Shown here: positions 53,680 through 63,451 of the stretch, in pieces
Layout of the letters: every line of letters begins with the position of its first letter
How positions within the stretch are numbered: the stretch's first letter is position 1
NCBI RefSeq assembly: GCF_001428505.1
Contig: NZ_LMHU01000006.1
Location: 62,712 to 126,711, forward strand
Source of the DNA: Terrabacter sp. Root181
GTDB taxonomy: Bacteria > Actinomycetota > Actinomycetes > Actinomycetales > Dermatophilaceae
Reading direction: 5' to 3'
DNA: 64,000 bases
Position numbers and translations under genes: made by a program
Notes under the pieces: model-generated
What the model saw: the letters and a program-made list of their open reading frames with translations, nothing else
What the model was told of the DNA's origin: nothing
The model's database searches: none

Positions 53680-56607
53680 ATGTCGATCGACCAGCTCGTG
53701 CCCGTCACCACCGGAACGTCCACCGAGACGGTGATGGCCGACTTCGTGAGCCGTCACGTCGGCCCCGCCGGCGACGACGTCCGCCACATGCTGGAGGTCG
53801 TGGGCCAGCCGAGCCTCGACGCGATGTGCGACCGCGCCATCCCCGGGGCCATCCGGTCCGAGTCGCCGCTGCGGATCGAGGCGGCCGCCAGTGAGAGTGC
53901 CGTCATCGAGGAGCTGCGCGGGTTCGCCTCGCGCAACACGGTGCTCACCTCGCTCATCGGGCTCGGCTACTACGGCACCGTGACCCCGCCGGTCGTGCGT
54001 CGCAACGTCCTCGAGAACCCCGCCTGGTACACCGCCTACACGCCGTACCAGCCCGAGATCTCCCAGGGCCGGCTCGAGGCCCTGCTCAACTTCCAGACGG
54101 TCGTCACCGACCTCACCGGGCTCGACGTGGCGGGCTCCTCGCTCCTCGACGAGTCGACGGCGGCCGCCGAGGCAGTGTCGCTCATGCGGCGCGCCAGCAA
54201 GGCCGCCTCCGACGCCGTCGTGCTCGTCGACGAGCGGCTCTTCCCGCAGACCATCGCCGTCATGCGCACGCGTGCCGAGGCGCTCGGGCTGCCCCTCGTC
54301 GTCGCCGATCTGCGCGGCGTGACCGATACCGACTCCCTCGCCGCGGCCGCCGGAGGCCAGGCCGTCGTCGGCGCGATGGTGCAGTACCCCGACGCCACCG
54401 GCGAGCTCGTCGACTGGACACCGCTGACCGCGGCGGTCCACGAGGCCAAGGGCCTCGTCACGGCGTGCGCCGACCTGCTCGCACTGACCCTGGCTGCCGC
54501 CCCCGGGGAGTGGGGCGCCGACATCGCCGTCGGCAGCGCCCAGCGGTTCGGCGTCCCGATGGGCTTCGGCGGCCCGCACGCCGGCTACATGGCCGTGCAC
54601 CGCGGCCTGGAGCGCCAGATCCCGGGTCGCCTCGTCGGGGTGTCCGTCGACGCCGAGGGTCACCAGGCGTACCGTCTCGCCCTCCAGACGCGTGAGCAGC
54701 ACATCCGCCGCGAGAAGGCGACGTCCAACATCTGCACCGCGCAGGTGCTCCTCGCCGTCATGGCGAGCATGTATGCCGTGTGGCACGGTCCCGCGGGCCT
54801 CGTGGCCATCGCGCGGCGCGTGGGTGGTCTGACGGCCACGCTGCGCGGTGCACTCGTCGACGGTGGCCTCGACGTCGAGACGACGTCGTTCTTCGACACG
54901 CTCACGGTCGTGGTGCCGGGTCGCGCCGACGAGGTCACGACCGCGTTCGCCGACCGAGGCATCAACGTGTGGCGCGTCGACGCCGACCGCGTGTCGCTCA
55001 GTCTCGACGAGACCTCTACTCCCGCAACGGTGCTCGCGGTTCTCGACGGCTTCGGGGTCGACCCGGCCGACGATGCCGAGGCCACGTTCGGCGCCCGCGT
55101 CGCGAACGGCATACCCGAGGCCCTGGCGCGCACGTCCGAGTTCCTCACCCACCCGGTCTTCCACGCGCACCACTCCGAGACGGCGATGCTGCGCTACCTG
55201 CGCCGCCTCTCCGACCGTGACTTCGCGCTCGACCGCGGCATGATCCCGCTCGGGTCGTGCACGATGAAGCTCAACGCCACCACGGAGATGGAGGCGGTCA
55301 CCTGGCCCGAGTTCGCCAACCTCCACCCGTTCGCGCCGGCGGAGCAGACCGTGGGCATCCGCGCCCTCATCGACGACCTCTCGGCTTGGCTCTGCGAGAT
55401 CACCGGCTACGACGCGGTGTCGCTCCAGCCCAACGCCGGATCCCAGGGTGAGTTCGCCGGCCTGCTCGCCATCCACGCCTACCACCAGGCCCGCGGAGAG
55501 GGACATCGGCGGGTCTGCCTGATCCCGGCGAGTGCCCACGGCACCAACGCCGCCTCGGCCGTCATGGCCGGCCTCAAGGTCGTCGTCGTCAAGACGGCCG
55601 CCGGCGGCACCGTCGACATGGACGACCTCCGGGCCAAGGTCGAGGCGCACCGCGACGACCTCGCCGCGATCATGGTCACCTACCCGTCGACCCACGGCGT
55701 CTACGAGGACACCATCTCCGAGCTGTGCGAGCTCGTCCACGAGGCAGGCGGCCAGGTCTACGTCGACGGAGCCAACCTCAACGCGCTCGTCGGGCTCGCG
55801 CAGCCGGGCACGTTCGGCGCCGACGTCAGCCACCTCAACCTGCACAAGACGTTCTGCATCCCGCACGGCGGCGGTGGCCCCGGCGTGGGGCCGGTCGCGG
55901 TCCGCGCACACCTCGCGCCGCACCTGCCCAACCACCCGCTCGCCGCGGAGGCCGGCCCCGAGACCGGTGTCGGTCCCGTGTCGGGCGCCCCCTACGGCTC
56001 GGCGAGCATCCTGCCGATCTCGTGGGCCTACGTCCGCCTCATGGGGGGCGAGGGCCTGCGGCACGCGACGCAGATGGCCGTCCTCGGCGCCAACTACATC
56101 GCGGCCCGGCTGCGCGAGCACTACCCGGTGCTCTACTCCGGACACGACGACCTCGTCGCCCACGAGTGCATCCTCGACGTCCGGCAGATCACGGCCGAGA
56201 CCGGCGTCACCGTCGACGACATCGCCAAGCGCCTCGTCGACTACGGCTTCCACGCCCCGACGATGAGCTTCCCGGTCGCCGGCACGCTCATGGTCGAGCC
56301 GACCGAGTCGGAGAACCTCTACGAGCTCGACCGCTTCTGCGACGCGATGATCGCGATCCGCGGCGAGATCGAGGCGATCCGTGCCGGCGAGGTCGCGGTG
56401 GGCGACAGCATGCTGCGGCACGCACCGCACACGGCCCTCAACATCGCGGGGGAGTGGGACCACCCCTACGAGCGCACCGAGGCCGCCTTCCCCGTGGGGA
56501 TCAACGCCGCCGACAAGTACTGGCCGCCGGTGAGCCGCATCGACGGCGCCTACGGCGACCGCAACCTCGTCTGCTCGTGCCCTCCGCCGGAGGCCTTCGA
56601 GGGCTGA
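53680..56607 (+). CDS. gcvP: Glycine dehydrogenase (decarboxylating), P protein
   Basis: 975 aa, the single-chain form. PLP-dependent decarboxylation of glycine and transfer of the aminomethyl group to GcvH. N-terminal motif [19 protein letters not shown] (about 88-106), C-terminal PLP-lysine loop [19 protein letters not shown] (about 722-740) and [18 protein letters not shown]. Start ATG 53680, with CAGGAG just upstream. Controlled by the glycine riboswitch. An in-gene ATA codon at 55111 occurs only because of a CGGCATAC octamer. Confidence 0.97.
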   Translation: MSIDQLVPVTTGTSTETVMADFVSRHVGPAGDDVRHMLEVVGQPSLDAMCDRAIPGAIRSESPLRIEAAASESAVIEELRGFASRNTVLTSLIGLGYYGTVTPPVVRRNVLENPAWYTAYTPYQPEISQGRLEALLNFQTVVTDLTGLDVAGSSLLDESTAAAEAVSLMRRASKAASDAVVLVDERLFPQTIAVMRTRAEALGLPLVVADLRGVTDTDSLAAAAGGQAVVGAMVQYPDATGELVDWTPLTAAVHEAKGLVTACADLLALTLAAAPGEWGADIAVGSAQRFGVPMGFGGPHAGYMAVHRGLERQIPGRLVGVSVDAEGHQAYRLALQTREQHIRREKATSNICTAQVLLAVMASMYAVWHGPAGLVAIARRVGGLTATLRGALVDGGLDVETTSFFDTLTVVVPGRADEVTTAFADRGINVWRVDADRVSLSLDETSTPATVLAVLDGFGVDPADDAEATFGARVANGIPEALARTSEFLTHPVFHAHHSETAMLRYLRRLSDRDFALDRGMIPLGSCTMKLNATTEMEAVTWPEFANLHPFAPAEQTVGIRALIDDLSAWLCEITGYDAVSLQPNAGSQGEFAGLLAIHAYHQARGEGHRRVCLIPASAHGTNAASAVMAGLKVVVVKTAAGGTVDMDDLRAKVEAHRDDLAAIMVTYPSTHGVYEDTISELCELVHEAGGQVYVDGANLNALVGLAQPGTFGADVSHLNLHKTFCIPHGGGGPGVGPVAVRAHLAPHLPNHPLAAEAGPETGVGPVSGAPYGSASILPISWAYVRLMGGEGLRHATQMAVLGANYIAARLREHYPVLYSGHDDLVAHECILDVRQITAETGVTVDDIAKRLVDYGFHAPTMSFPVAGTLMVEPTESENLYELDRFCDAMIAIRGEIEAIRAGEVAVGDSMLRHAPHTALNIAGEWDHPYERTEAAFPVGINAADKYWPPVSRIDGAYGDRNLVCSCPPPEAFEG

Positions 56608-56624
56608 TCGGCCCGCACGACCCG

Positions 56625-56662
56625 TGGTCATCTCCTGACCGCACGCGCTCAGGAGATGACCA
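56625..56662 (+). terminator. gcvP terminator
   Basis: Perfect 14-bp stem TGGTCATCTCCTGA / TCAGGAGATGACCA with a 10-nt loop. Confidence 0.85.
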
Positions 56663-56712
56663 GTCCGTGCGTGCCCCTCGCGTCGCGACCCCGAGTGTGG
56701 TTGTCTCGGCAC

Positions 56713-58200
56713 GTGGGAGCCGATGTCGAGCAGGCCAGGTACACGCGTGAGCAGCGGCAGCAGTACCGGGAGAAGGTGCGCCGCGACCTCGACGTGTTCG
56801 AACGCATGCTCGGCAAGAGCGAGTTCGAGTTCGACCGTCCGATGACGGGTCTCGAGATCGAGCTCAACCTCGTCAACGAGGACCTCGGCCCCAAGCTCGA
56901 CAACAAGACGGTGCTCGAGCAGATCGCCGACGAGGACTACCAGACCGAGCTCGCGCGCTACAACATCGAGCTCAACGTCCACCCTCGACCACTGCCCGGC
57001 GACTCGGCCATCGAGCTCGAGAGGCTGCTCCGCGAGTCCCTCAACCGCGCCTCGGAGAAGGCCGCCGAGGCGCACGCCGGGATCGTCGCCATCGGCATCC
57101 TGCCGACGGTCATGCCCGAGCACTTCGAGGGCGACTGGATCAGCGAGAACATCCGCTATGCCGCGCTCAACAACGCCGTGCTCGACGCCCGGGGCGAGGA
57201 CGTCTGGCTCGAGCTCGAGGGGCCGACCGGCGAGCGCATCGCCCGCTACTCCGACAGCCTCGCGCCCGAGTCCGCCTGCACCTCGATCCAGCTGCACCTC
57301 CAGGTCCAGCCCGAGCGGTTCGCCGACCACTGGAACGCCGCCCAGGTGCTCGCCGGTCCGCAGCTCGCCCTCGGCGCCAACTCGCCGTTCTTCCTCGGCC
57401 AGCGGCTCTGGGCCGAGACCCGCATCCCGCTCTTCACCCAGGCCACCGACACGCGGTCGGTCGAGCTGAAGAACCAGGGCGTGCGTCCGCGCGTGTGGTT
57501 CGGCGAGCGCTGGATCACCTCGATCTTCGACCTCTTCGAGGAGAACGTCCGCTACTTCCCGGCCCTGCTGCCCGAGCTCTACGACGAGGAGCCCGAGGAG
57601 GTCTTCGAGCGGGGCGAGGTGCCCGAGCTCAAGGAGCTGCGCCTGCACAACGGGACGGTCTACCGCTGGAACCGCCCGATCTACGACATCGTCGGCGGCC
57701 GCCCGCACCTGCGCGTCGAGAACCGCGTCCTGCCGGCCGGGCCGAGCATCGCCGACGTCATGGCCAACGCCGCCTTCTACTACGGCACGATGCGGGTGCT
57801 CGCCGAGGAGGACCGCCCGGTCTGGACCCGGATGAGCTTCTCCGCGGCCGAGTCGAACTTCGAGGAGGGCGCACGCCTCGGCATCGACGCCCGCACCTAC
57901 TGGCCCGGGCTGGGCGACGTGCCGGCCACCGAGCTCGTCCTGCGCCGCCTGCTCCCGATGGCCCACGAGGGCCTCGAGCGCTGGGGCGTCTCGACGGCGG
58001 TGCGCGACCGCTTCCTGACGATGATCGAGCAGCGGTGCCTCACGGGCGTCAACGGTGCGTCGTGGCAGACGGAGTGCGTGGCCCGTCTCGAGGCGCGCGG
58101 GCTGACCCGCGACAAGGCCCTGCGCGAGATGCTGCGTCACTACATCGAGGGCATGATGGCCAACGAGCCCGTGCACACGTGGGAGCTCCCCAAGGAGTGA
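56713..58200 (+). CDS. GCS2-family glutamate-cysteine ligase-like protein
   Basis: 495 aa from GTG 56713. An ATG at 56656 lies inside the gcvP terminator and is unlikely. Motif TGLEIELNLVNEDLGPKL (about 40-57) and the following ELNVHPRPLPGDSAIELERL resemble the ATP-grasp-unrelated GCS2 fold of glutamate-cysteine and carboxylate-amine ligases. The C-terminal helical part is longer than in the 376-aa YbdK type. The substrate is uncertain: gamma-glutamylcysteine is one option, a different amide bond another. It ends before a convergent terminator. Confidence 0.72.
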   Translation: MGADVEQARYTREQRQQYREKVRRDLDVFERMLGKSEFEFDRPMTGLEIELNLVNEDLGPKLDNKTVLEQIADEDYQTELARYNIELNVHPRPLPGDSAIELERLLRESLNRASEKAAEAHAGIVAIGILPTVMPEHFEGDWISENIRYAALNNAVLDARGEDVWLELEGPTGERIARYSDSLAPESACTSIQLHLQVQPERFADHWNAAQVLAGPQLALGANSPFFLGQRLWAETRIPLFTQATDTRSVELKNQGVRPRVWFGERWITSIFDLFEENVRYFPALLPELYDEEPEEVFERGEVPELKELRLHNGTVYRWNRPIYDIVGGRPHLRVENRVLPAGPSIADVMANAAFYYGTMRVLAEEDRPVWTRMSFSAAESNFEEGARLGIDARTYWPGLGDVPATELVLRRLLPMAHEGLERWGVSTAVRDRFLTMIEQRCLTGVNGASWQTECVARLEARGLTRDKALREMLRHYIEGMMANEPVHTWELPKE

Positions 58201-58238
58201 CCGCGCGAGCGGACCACCCTGTGCCCCAGCACAACCGG

Positions 58239-58270
58239 CGTATGCCGTGTGTCCGGGGACACGGCATACG
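58239..58270. terminator. Bidirectional terminator built from GTATGCCG pair
   Basis: Perfect 12-bp arms CGTATGCCGTGT (58239-58250) and ACACGGCATACG (58259-58270). Each arm contains the octamer. It lies between two convergent genes. Confidence 0.75.
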
Positions 58271-58285
58271 ACCCCGTCGCGGGGC

Positions 58286-58912
58286 TCAGTCGGAGAGCAG
58301 GCGCCAGGGGGAGAGGTTGTACATCCCCAGGCACCGGGTGGACCGGTGGTGCGTCAGCACGCTCATCGACCCGGCGTCGAGGATGAGCTGCTGGCCGAAG
58401 CGCGGGTCGAGCCCGAGGTAGGTGGCTGTGAGGACCCGGAGGGCGTGTCCGTGACCGAACAGCGCGACGTCGCCGTGCTCGAGGTCGGGCCAGACCTTGT
58501 CGATGACCTGCTGGGCGCGCGCCGACACCTGCTCGACCGTCTCGCCGGGGGTGACGCCCGGCTTCACGCCGTCGACGAAGACCTCCCAGGGGTGGCCGAC
58601 CTCGGCGCTGATCTGCGTGGTCGTGATCCCCTCGTAGGCGCCGTAGTCCCACTCGCGCAGCAGCGGCTCCACCTCGAAGTCCCCGAGGCCCGCGAGCTCG
58701 GCGGTGCGCTTCGCCCGCTGCAGGGGCGAGACGAGGACGCGCTCGAAGGGGTGCTTGCGCAGCACGTCGGCCAGCTCGCGCGCGGCCGCCTCGCCCTCGG
58801 GGAGCAGCGGCAGGTCGGTCGTGCCCGTGTGCTGACCGCTCAGCGACCACTCGGTCTCGCCGTGCCGGAAGAGGTAGATGTTGCCGGGGACGACACCGTC
58901 GGGGGAGGCCAT
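58286..58912 (-). CDS. Histidine-phosphatase-superfamily protein
   Basis: 208 aa. RHG motif IYLFRHGETEWSLSGQHTG (about 13-31) with the phosphohistidine, the second His in ALFGHGHALRVL (about 150) and Arg/Glu residues in VSPLQRAKRTAELAG, LREWDYGAYEG. Members are phosphoglycerate mutase-like or small-molecule phosphatases. The specific substrate is not known. Its -10 box suggests a leaderless mRNA. Confidence 0.88.
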   Translation of the reverse strand: MASPDGVVPGNIYLFRHGETEWSLSGQHTGTTDLPLLPEGEAAARELADVLRKHPFERVLVSPLQRAKRTAELAGLGDFEVEPLLREWDYGAYEGITTTQISAEVGHPWEVFVDGVKPGVTPGETVEQVSARAQQVIDKVWPDLEHGDVALFGHGHALRVLTATYLGLDPRFGQQLILDAGSMSVLTHHRSTRCLGMYNLSPWRLLSD

Positions 58913-58919
58913 GCCCGTC

Positions 58920-58925
58920 ACAGTA
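58920..58925 (-). promoter_or_regulatory. -10 box of the histidine phosphatase
   Basis: Minus-strand TACTGT, 7 nt before the ATG. Leaderless start predicted. Confidence 0.5.
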
Positions 58926-58972
58926 TCGGCGTGGCGGGCCCTTCGGCCCTGCCGTCCGGGCCGCCGCTCCGG

Positions 58973-58978
58973 CAGACT
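58973..58978 (+). promoter_or_regulatory. -10 box of phzF
   Basis: CAGACT, 7 nt before ATG 58986. Weaker match than the other leaderless sites. Confidence 0.4.
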
Positions 58979-58985
58979 CGGGTGC

Positions 58986-59858
58986 ATGGACCTCCCCTTC
59001 CACCTGCTCAACGTCTTCTCCATCGAGGGGGAGCGCTTCTCGGGCAACCCGCTGTGCGTCTTCCCCGAGGCCGCCGGGCTGTCCGACGACGAGATGCTCG
59101 CGTGGGCGCGCCAGTTCAACCTCAGCGAGTCGACCTTCGTCACGTCCCTGGTCGACGGCGCCAGGCCGGGTGACGCGGCGGTGCGGATCTTCACGCCGGG
59201 GCACGAGATGCCGTTCGCCGGCCACCCGACCCTGGGCACCGCGGAGGTCGTCGCGATGCTGGGCGGGGGCCTCGACACCGTGCACCTCAGGATGCCCGCC
59301 GGGCGCATCCCCGTCGCCCGCGTCGACGGTGGCTGGCGCCTCGCGGCCCGGGCCGCGACCGTGCGCGAGGTGACGTCGAGCGGCGCCGAGCTGGCCGAGG
59401 CGCTCGGCCTCGACCGCAGGCTCGTGGTGCGCTCGGACGCGTCCTGGGTCGACGCCGGGGTCGAGCAGCTGCTCGTGCGCCTCGACTCCGTCGAGGCCGT
59501 GCGGGCCTGCGACCCCGACGCGCACCTCATGGCCCAGCACATGACGTCGCCGCCACGCGCGCCCCACGTGTACGCGTGGGCGTGGACCGGGCCCAAGACC
59601 GTCGAGGCCCGCCTCTTCTACACGCAGGGCCAGGCGGTGCTCGAGGACCCCGCGACCGGGTCGGCCTGTGCCAACCTCGGTGGCTGGCTCGTCGCGCAGG
59701 GGACCCGTGACGTGTCGGTCGTCGTCAGCCAGGGCGCGGCCGTCGGTCGCCCGTCCCGCCTGCTGCTCGACATCGACGCCGACGGGGCCGTCCACGTGGG
59801 CGGCCGCGTCGAGACCGTCGGCCGGGGCACCTGCTCGCTCGGCGCGGTCGGGGCCTGA
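58986..59858 (+). CDS. PhzF-family isomerase
   Basis: 290 aa. Typical start FHLLNVFSIEGERFSGNPLCVF with the GNPLCV motif (about 21-26), then the catalytic-Glu region FNLSESTFV (about 43-51, Glu at 47), TPGHEMPFAGHPTLGTA (about 75) and DPATGSACANLGGWL (about 225-239). PhzF folds catalyse double-bond shifts of small metabolites. No phenazine genes are near, so the substrate is unknown. Followed one nucleotide later by the DUF1697 gene, so they are co-transcribed. Confidence 0.88.
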   Translation: MDLPFHLLNVFSIEGERFSGNPLCVFPEAAGLSDDEMLAWARQFNLSESTFVTSLVDGARPGDAAVRIFTPGHEMPFAGHPTLGTAEVVAMLGGGLDTVHLRMPAGRIPVARVDGGWRLAARAATVREVTSSGAELAEALGLDRRLVVRSDASWVDAGVEQLLVRLDSVEAVRACDPDAHLMAQHMTSPPRAPHVYAWAWTGPKTVEARLFYTQGQAVLEDPATGSACANLGGWLVAQGTRDVSVVVSQGAAVGRPSRLLLDIDADGAVHVGGRVETVGRGTCSLGAVGA

Positions 59859-59859
59859 C

Positions 59860-60399
59860 GTGCCGGTGTGGATCGGGTTCCTGCGGGCCGTCAACGTGGG
59901 CAAGCGGCAGGTGCGCATGGCGTCCCTGCGCACGCTGCTCGAGGCCGAGGGGTACGAGGAGGTCGAGACGCACATCCAGAGCGGCAACCTCAAGGTCCGA
60001 TCGGGCGTGCGCAGTGCGGCCAAGGTCGAGGCAGACCTGCGCCGGGCCATCAGCGACGAGTTCGGCTTCGACGTGCCGGTCGTCGTGCGCACGCCGGCGC
60101 AGCTGAGGTCGCTCGTCGACGAGGCCGAGGCCCTCGACTCACCGATCGCCGCGGACGCGAAGCGCTACGTCACCTTCATGACGGGCGACCTCGACCCCGA
60201 CGGCGTCACCGCCCTGCACGAGTGGGACGTCGCCACGGAGGGAGCGCGGGTCGTCGGCAACGACATCGTGCTCTTCCTCTCCGACGGGGTGCAGGGCTCG
60301 AAGCTGACCAACGCCCGCATCGAGAAGCTGACCGGGGCCGTGGGCACGGCGCGCAACATCAGCGTCGTGCGGGCCCTCGCGGACAAGTGGGGCGACTGA
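59860..60399 (+). CDS. DUF1697 protein
   Basis: 179 aa. Start VPVWIGFLRAVNVGKRQVRM (1-20) matches DUF1697, with ETHIQSGNLKVRS (about 37) and a C-terminal KLTNARIEKLTGAVGTARN. The GTG at 59860 is one nucleotide after the PhzF stop. No biochemical activity is known for the family. Confidence 0.85.
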   Translation: MPVWIGFLRAVNVGKRQVRMASLRTLLEAEGYEEVETHIQSGNLKVRSGVRSAAKVEADLRRAISDEFGFDVPVVVRTPAQLRSLVDEAEALDSPIAADAKRYVTFMTGDLDPDGVTALHEWDVATEGARVVGNDIVLFLSDGVQGSKLTNARIEKLTGAVGTARNISVVRALADKWGD

Positions 60400-60409
60400 C
60401 GCGGTCGCG

Positions 60410-61165
60410 TCAGAGGCGCGCGCGGCGGACGAGCTCGAAGCAGACGACCGCGGCGGCGGCCGAGACGTTGAGCGACTCGACGCCGGCGGCCATCGGGATC
60501 GACACCCACGTGTCGACGAGCTCGGCCACCTCGGGCGTCAGCCCCGCTGTCTCGCTGCCGAGGACGAAGGCGACCGGCTCGGGCAGATGGGCTGCAAAGA
60601 GGTCGTCATCGCCGTGGGCATCGAGCCCGACGATGTGGAATCCGTGGTCCTTCAGCGAACCTGCCGCCTCGTCGGCCGTGAACGCCTTGATGATCGGCGC
60701 CTTGAAGGCGACGCCAGCCGATGCCTTGACCACGAGGGGGTCGAGTGACGCGACGCCGCGGCGCGGGACGACGATGCCGTCGACGCCGGCAGCCGTCGCG
60801 GTGCGCAGGATCATCCCGACGTTGGCGGGTGTCGTGATGCCGTCGAGGACGAGGACAGTGCGCAACGTGCCCTGGGCGAGCGCCGCCTCGAGCGGGAGCA
60901 TGCGTGGTGCGACGACATCGGCGAACACGCCTTGGTCCTGGCGGCCGTTGCCGGCGAGCTTCTTGACGCGCTCGGCCGACGTCCGCTGCACCTCGATACC
61001 GCGGCGACGCGCGGCCTGCTGGATCTCGCGGACGCCTGACCCGTGGGCGTTGTCCGCGAGGACGACCTTGTCGACGACGAGGTCGTCGTCCAGGAGGACC
61101 TCGTGCACCGGGTTGCGCCCGTACACGGTGATGAAGCGGTCCTTGGGGGAGATCTCAGCAGTCAC
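60410..61165 (-). CDS. SpoU-family RNA 2'-O-methyltransferase (RlmB/TrmH type)
   Basis: 251 aa from GTG 61165; GTG 61171 is possible. N-terminal substrate domain (VYGRNPVHEVLL), then the SPOUT knot with motif 1 LDGITTPANVGMILRTA (about 108), motif 2 AFVLGSETAGLTPEVAELVD (about 200) and motif 3 IPMAAGVESLNVSAAAAVV (about 224). It methylates a ribose of rRNA or tRNA with S-adenosylmethionine. Whether the target is 23S G2251-type or tRNA is not decided. It follows vanW closely. Confidence 0.85.
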   Translation of the reverse strand: MTAEISPKDRFITVYGRNPVHEVLLDDDLVVDKVVLADNAHGSGVREIQQAARRRGIEVQRTSAERVKKLAGNGRQDQGVFADVVAPRMLPLEAALAQGTLRTVLVLDGITTPANVGMILRTATAAGVDGIVVPRRGVASLDPLVVKASAGVAFKAPIIKAFTADEAAGSLKDHGFHIVGLDAHGDDDLFAAHLPEPVAFVLGSETAGLTPEVAELVDTWVSIPMAAGVESLNVSAAAAVVCFELVRRARL

Positions 61166-61177
61166 CCGCACAGGATG

Positions 61178-62083
61178 TCACGGGGCGCCGGCGGGGACCG
61201 CGGACCCGGGGGCCAGGCTCACATCGATGACCGGAACGTCCTCGGGGTGGTACCTGACCAGCGCACAGTTGCGTTTGAGCAGCTCCTCGGCCACGGCCTG
61301 GCCGGTGCGTCTGTCGATGACCGTCCGCCAGATCTCGTTGCGCCGGAAGACGTCGTCGCCCGACTTGATGAACTGCTCGTCTCGGGCGAACACCTTGTAG
61401 GAGTGCGCCATCGGCGCGTCGGCGCGCAGTTCGCCCTCGAGGTAGCGGTCCCCGACCGCCACGAGGATCTGGAAGGTCGTGTCGGTGTCGTTGCGGAAGG
61501 TGAAGTCCACGTAGTTGTAGACGATCGAGGTGCCGACGCCCCAGGGCAGGACGCGACCCTTGTCGGGAAACGGGTCGAAGGAGTGCTCGGAGCGTTCGAC
61601 GACGGTGAGCGGGCTGTGCAGGACCATCCAGTGCAGGAGGTTGGCCAGCTGGCAGATGCCGCCACCGAAGCCCGCACGGGCTTCGCCGTTGGACAGCCGC
61701 ATCCCCTCGACGTAGCCCTGGCGCCGCGTGCAGTTGCCGACGAGCTTGTTGAACGAGAAGGTCTCGCCGGGGCGGACGAGGATGCGGTCGACGCGTGCGG
61801 CGGCGAGCCGCAGGTTGGTGACCTTGTTGCGCTGGAGGTGCATCTCGGCCTCGGACAGCTCCCGCACGAGGAGGGAGTTGTGCGTCTTGACGCGGTGCGC
61901 CAACGACGAGCTCTCGCGCGCCCTGGCCCACGGGGTGGTCGACCGGAGCCACGCCAGGCGTCGCTTGGCACGGTTGGCCCGCACCGCGACCGGGAAGAGC
62001 GCCGGATGACGCTGCGACACACGTGGTGCCGCGGTCACGCGGGCCGGAGCGACGAAGCCGACCGGCGGTGCGATGAGCTGCAT
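61178..62083 (-). CDS. VanW-like protein
   Basis: 301 aa from ATG 62083, which has GAGGGG 9 nt upstream. ATG 62092 would place that site at zero spacing. Central VanW motif: VRPGETFSFNKLVGNCT, then RRQGYVEGMRLSNGEA, GFGGGICQLANLLHWMVLHS (about 110-165), with Cys and Gly residues typical of the domain. No signal peptide or glycopeptide-resistance genes are seen, so it is not evidence for vancomycin resistance. Function unknown. rlmB-like gene lies 12 nt downstream. Confidence 0.82.
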   Translation of the reverse strand: MQLIAPPVGFVAPARVTAAPRVSQRHPALFPVAVRANRAKRRLAWLRSTTPWARARESSSLAHRVKTHNSLLVRELSEAEMHLQRNKVTNLRLAAARVDRILVRPGETFSFNKLVGNCTRRQGYVEGMRLSNGEARAGFGGGICQLANLLHWMVLHSPLTVVERSEHSFDPFPDKGRVLPWGVGTSIVYNYVDFTFRNDTDTTFQILVAVGDRYLEGELRADAPMAHSYKVFARDEQFIKSGDDVFRRNEIWRTVIDRRTGQAVAEELLKRNCALVRYHPEDVPVIDVSLAPGSAVPAGAP

Positions 62084-62297
62084 TTCTTCCATCCCCTCGT
62101 GGTCCCGGGCCACCCTCCCATGGTGACCCGTCAGAGATCGTGATGCACGCACGATTGGAAAAGCTCGGGGACGACGAGATCTTTCTCGTGTGCCGCCGAC
62201 CCGGCTCGACGGCATACGACACCGTGGTGCCCGGTTGAGCCCGGGAGGAGCGGGAATGGGGGGGGCCGGGAATGGGGGAGCGGGGGCCGACGTTCGA

Positions 62298-62315
62298 TAT
62301 GATTGAACAGTCAAT
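62298..62315 (+). promoter_or_regulatory. AT-rich promoter with overlapping operator
   Basis: TATGAT (62298-62303) is a near-consensus -10. It runs into a short inverted repeat ATTGA-ACAG-TCAAT (62302-62315) that would cover the transcription start. A TetR- or MarR-type repressor site is plausible. No matching regulator gene is in the window. The 252-nt gap has no other recognisable feature except a lone CGGCATAC at 62210. Confidence 0.5.
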
Positions 62316-62335
62316 TACAGGAGGAGCTGGGACAC

Positions 62336-63451
62336 ATGCAGTTCGGGATCTTCACCGTCGGTGACGTCACGACGGACCCCACCACGGGGCACACGCCGAC
62401 CGAGCACGAGCGGATCAAGGCCACCGTCGCGATCGCCAGGAAGGCCGAGGAGGTCGGGCTCGACGTCTTCGCCACCGGCGAGCACCACAACCCGCCGTTC
62501 GCCGCGCCGGCCAACCCGCCGGTGCTGCTCGCCAACATCGCCGCGCAGACCGAGCGGATCATCCTCTCGACCTCGACGACCCTCATCACGACGAACGACC
62601 CCGTGCGCATCGCCCAGGACTACGCCTACCTCCAGCACCTCTCCGACGGCCGCATGGACGTCATGATGGGCCGCGGCAACACCGGCCCGGTCTATCCGTG
62701 GTTCGGCAAGGACATCCGCGACGGCATCCCGCTCGCCATCGAGAACTACGCCCTGCTCCACCGCCTGTGGCGCGAGGACGTCGTCGACTGGCAGGGGAAG
62801 TACCGCACCCCGCTCCAGGGCTTCACCTCGACGCCCCGCCCGCTCGACGGCATCCCGCCGTTCGTCTGGCACGGCTCGATCCGCAGCCCCGAGATCGCCG
62901 AGCAGGCGGCGTACTACGGCGACGGCTTCTTCTCCAACCACATCTTCTGGCCGGCCAGCCACACGAGGCAGATGGTCCAGCTCTACCGCCGCCGGTTCGA
63001 GCACTACGGCCACGGCAGCGCCGACCAGGCGGTCGTCGGCCTCGGCGGACAGGTCTTCATGCGCAAGAACAGCCAGGACGCCGTCCGCGAGTTCCGTCCG
63101 TACTTCGACAACGCCCCCGTCTACGGCCACGGCCCGTCGCTCGAGGAGTTCACGAGCCAGACGCCGCTCACCGTCGGCAGCCCGCAGGAGGTCATCGAGC
63201 GGACGCTCGGCTTCCGCGAGTACGCCGGCGACTACCAGCGCCAGCTCTGGCTGCTCGACCACGCCGGACTGCCGCTCAAGACCGTGCTCGAGCAGCTCGA
63301 CATCCTCGGCGAGGAGGTCGTACCCGTCCTGCGCCAGGAGTTCGCCGCCCTCAAGCCGGCCCACGTGCCCGACGCCCCGACCCACGCGAGCCGTCTCGCG
63401 GCGGACACCACCGAGCCCACCACCGAGCCCACCCTGGAGGTGACGAAGTGA
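62336..63451 (+). CDS. Luciferase-like flavin-dependent monooxygenase
   Basis: 371 aa. TIM-barrel LLM family: start MQFGIFTVGDVTTDP, then GLDVFATGEHHNPPFAAPAN (about 41-60) and LSTSTTLITTNDPVRIAQDY (about 80-99) with the LSDGRMDVMMGRG phosphate loop (about 102). These are typical of FMN-using subgroups. The ATG 62336 has GGAGGAG ahead. The paired reductase gene overlaps by 4 nt, so this is a two-component monooxygenase. Substrate unknown. Confidence 0.9.
   Translation: MQFGIFTVGDVTTDPTTGHTPTEHERIKATVAIARKAEEVGLDVFATGEHHNPPFAAPANPPVLLANIAAQTERIILSTSTTLITTNDPVRIAQDYAYLQHLSDGRMDVMMGRGNTGPVYPWFGKDIRDGIPLAIENYALLHRLWREDVVDWQGKYRTPLQGFTSTPRPLDGIPPFVWHGSIRSPEIAEQAAYYGDGFFSNHIFWPASHTRQMVQLYRRRFEHYGHGSADQAVVGLGGQVFMRKNSQDAVREFRPYFDNAPVYGHGPSLEEFTSQTPLTVGSPQEVIERTLGFREYAGDYQRQLWLLDHAGLPLKTVLEQLDILGEEVVPVLRQEFAALKPAHVPDAPTHASRLAADTTEPTTEPTLEVTK

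Noticed and set aside
53668-58176. A 1502-codon open frame on the minus strand
   Set aside because: It is the antisense shadow of gcvP and the GCS2-type gene. GC-rich codon bias leaves the opposite frame open, and the translation shows no family motif.
61178-62083. Glycopeptide resistance from VanW
   Set aside because: VanW-like domains are common in bacteria without resistance. No vanA/B/R/S-type genes are nearby.
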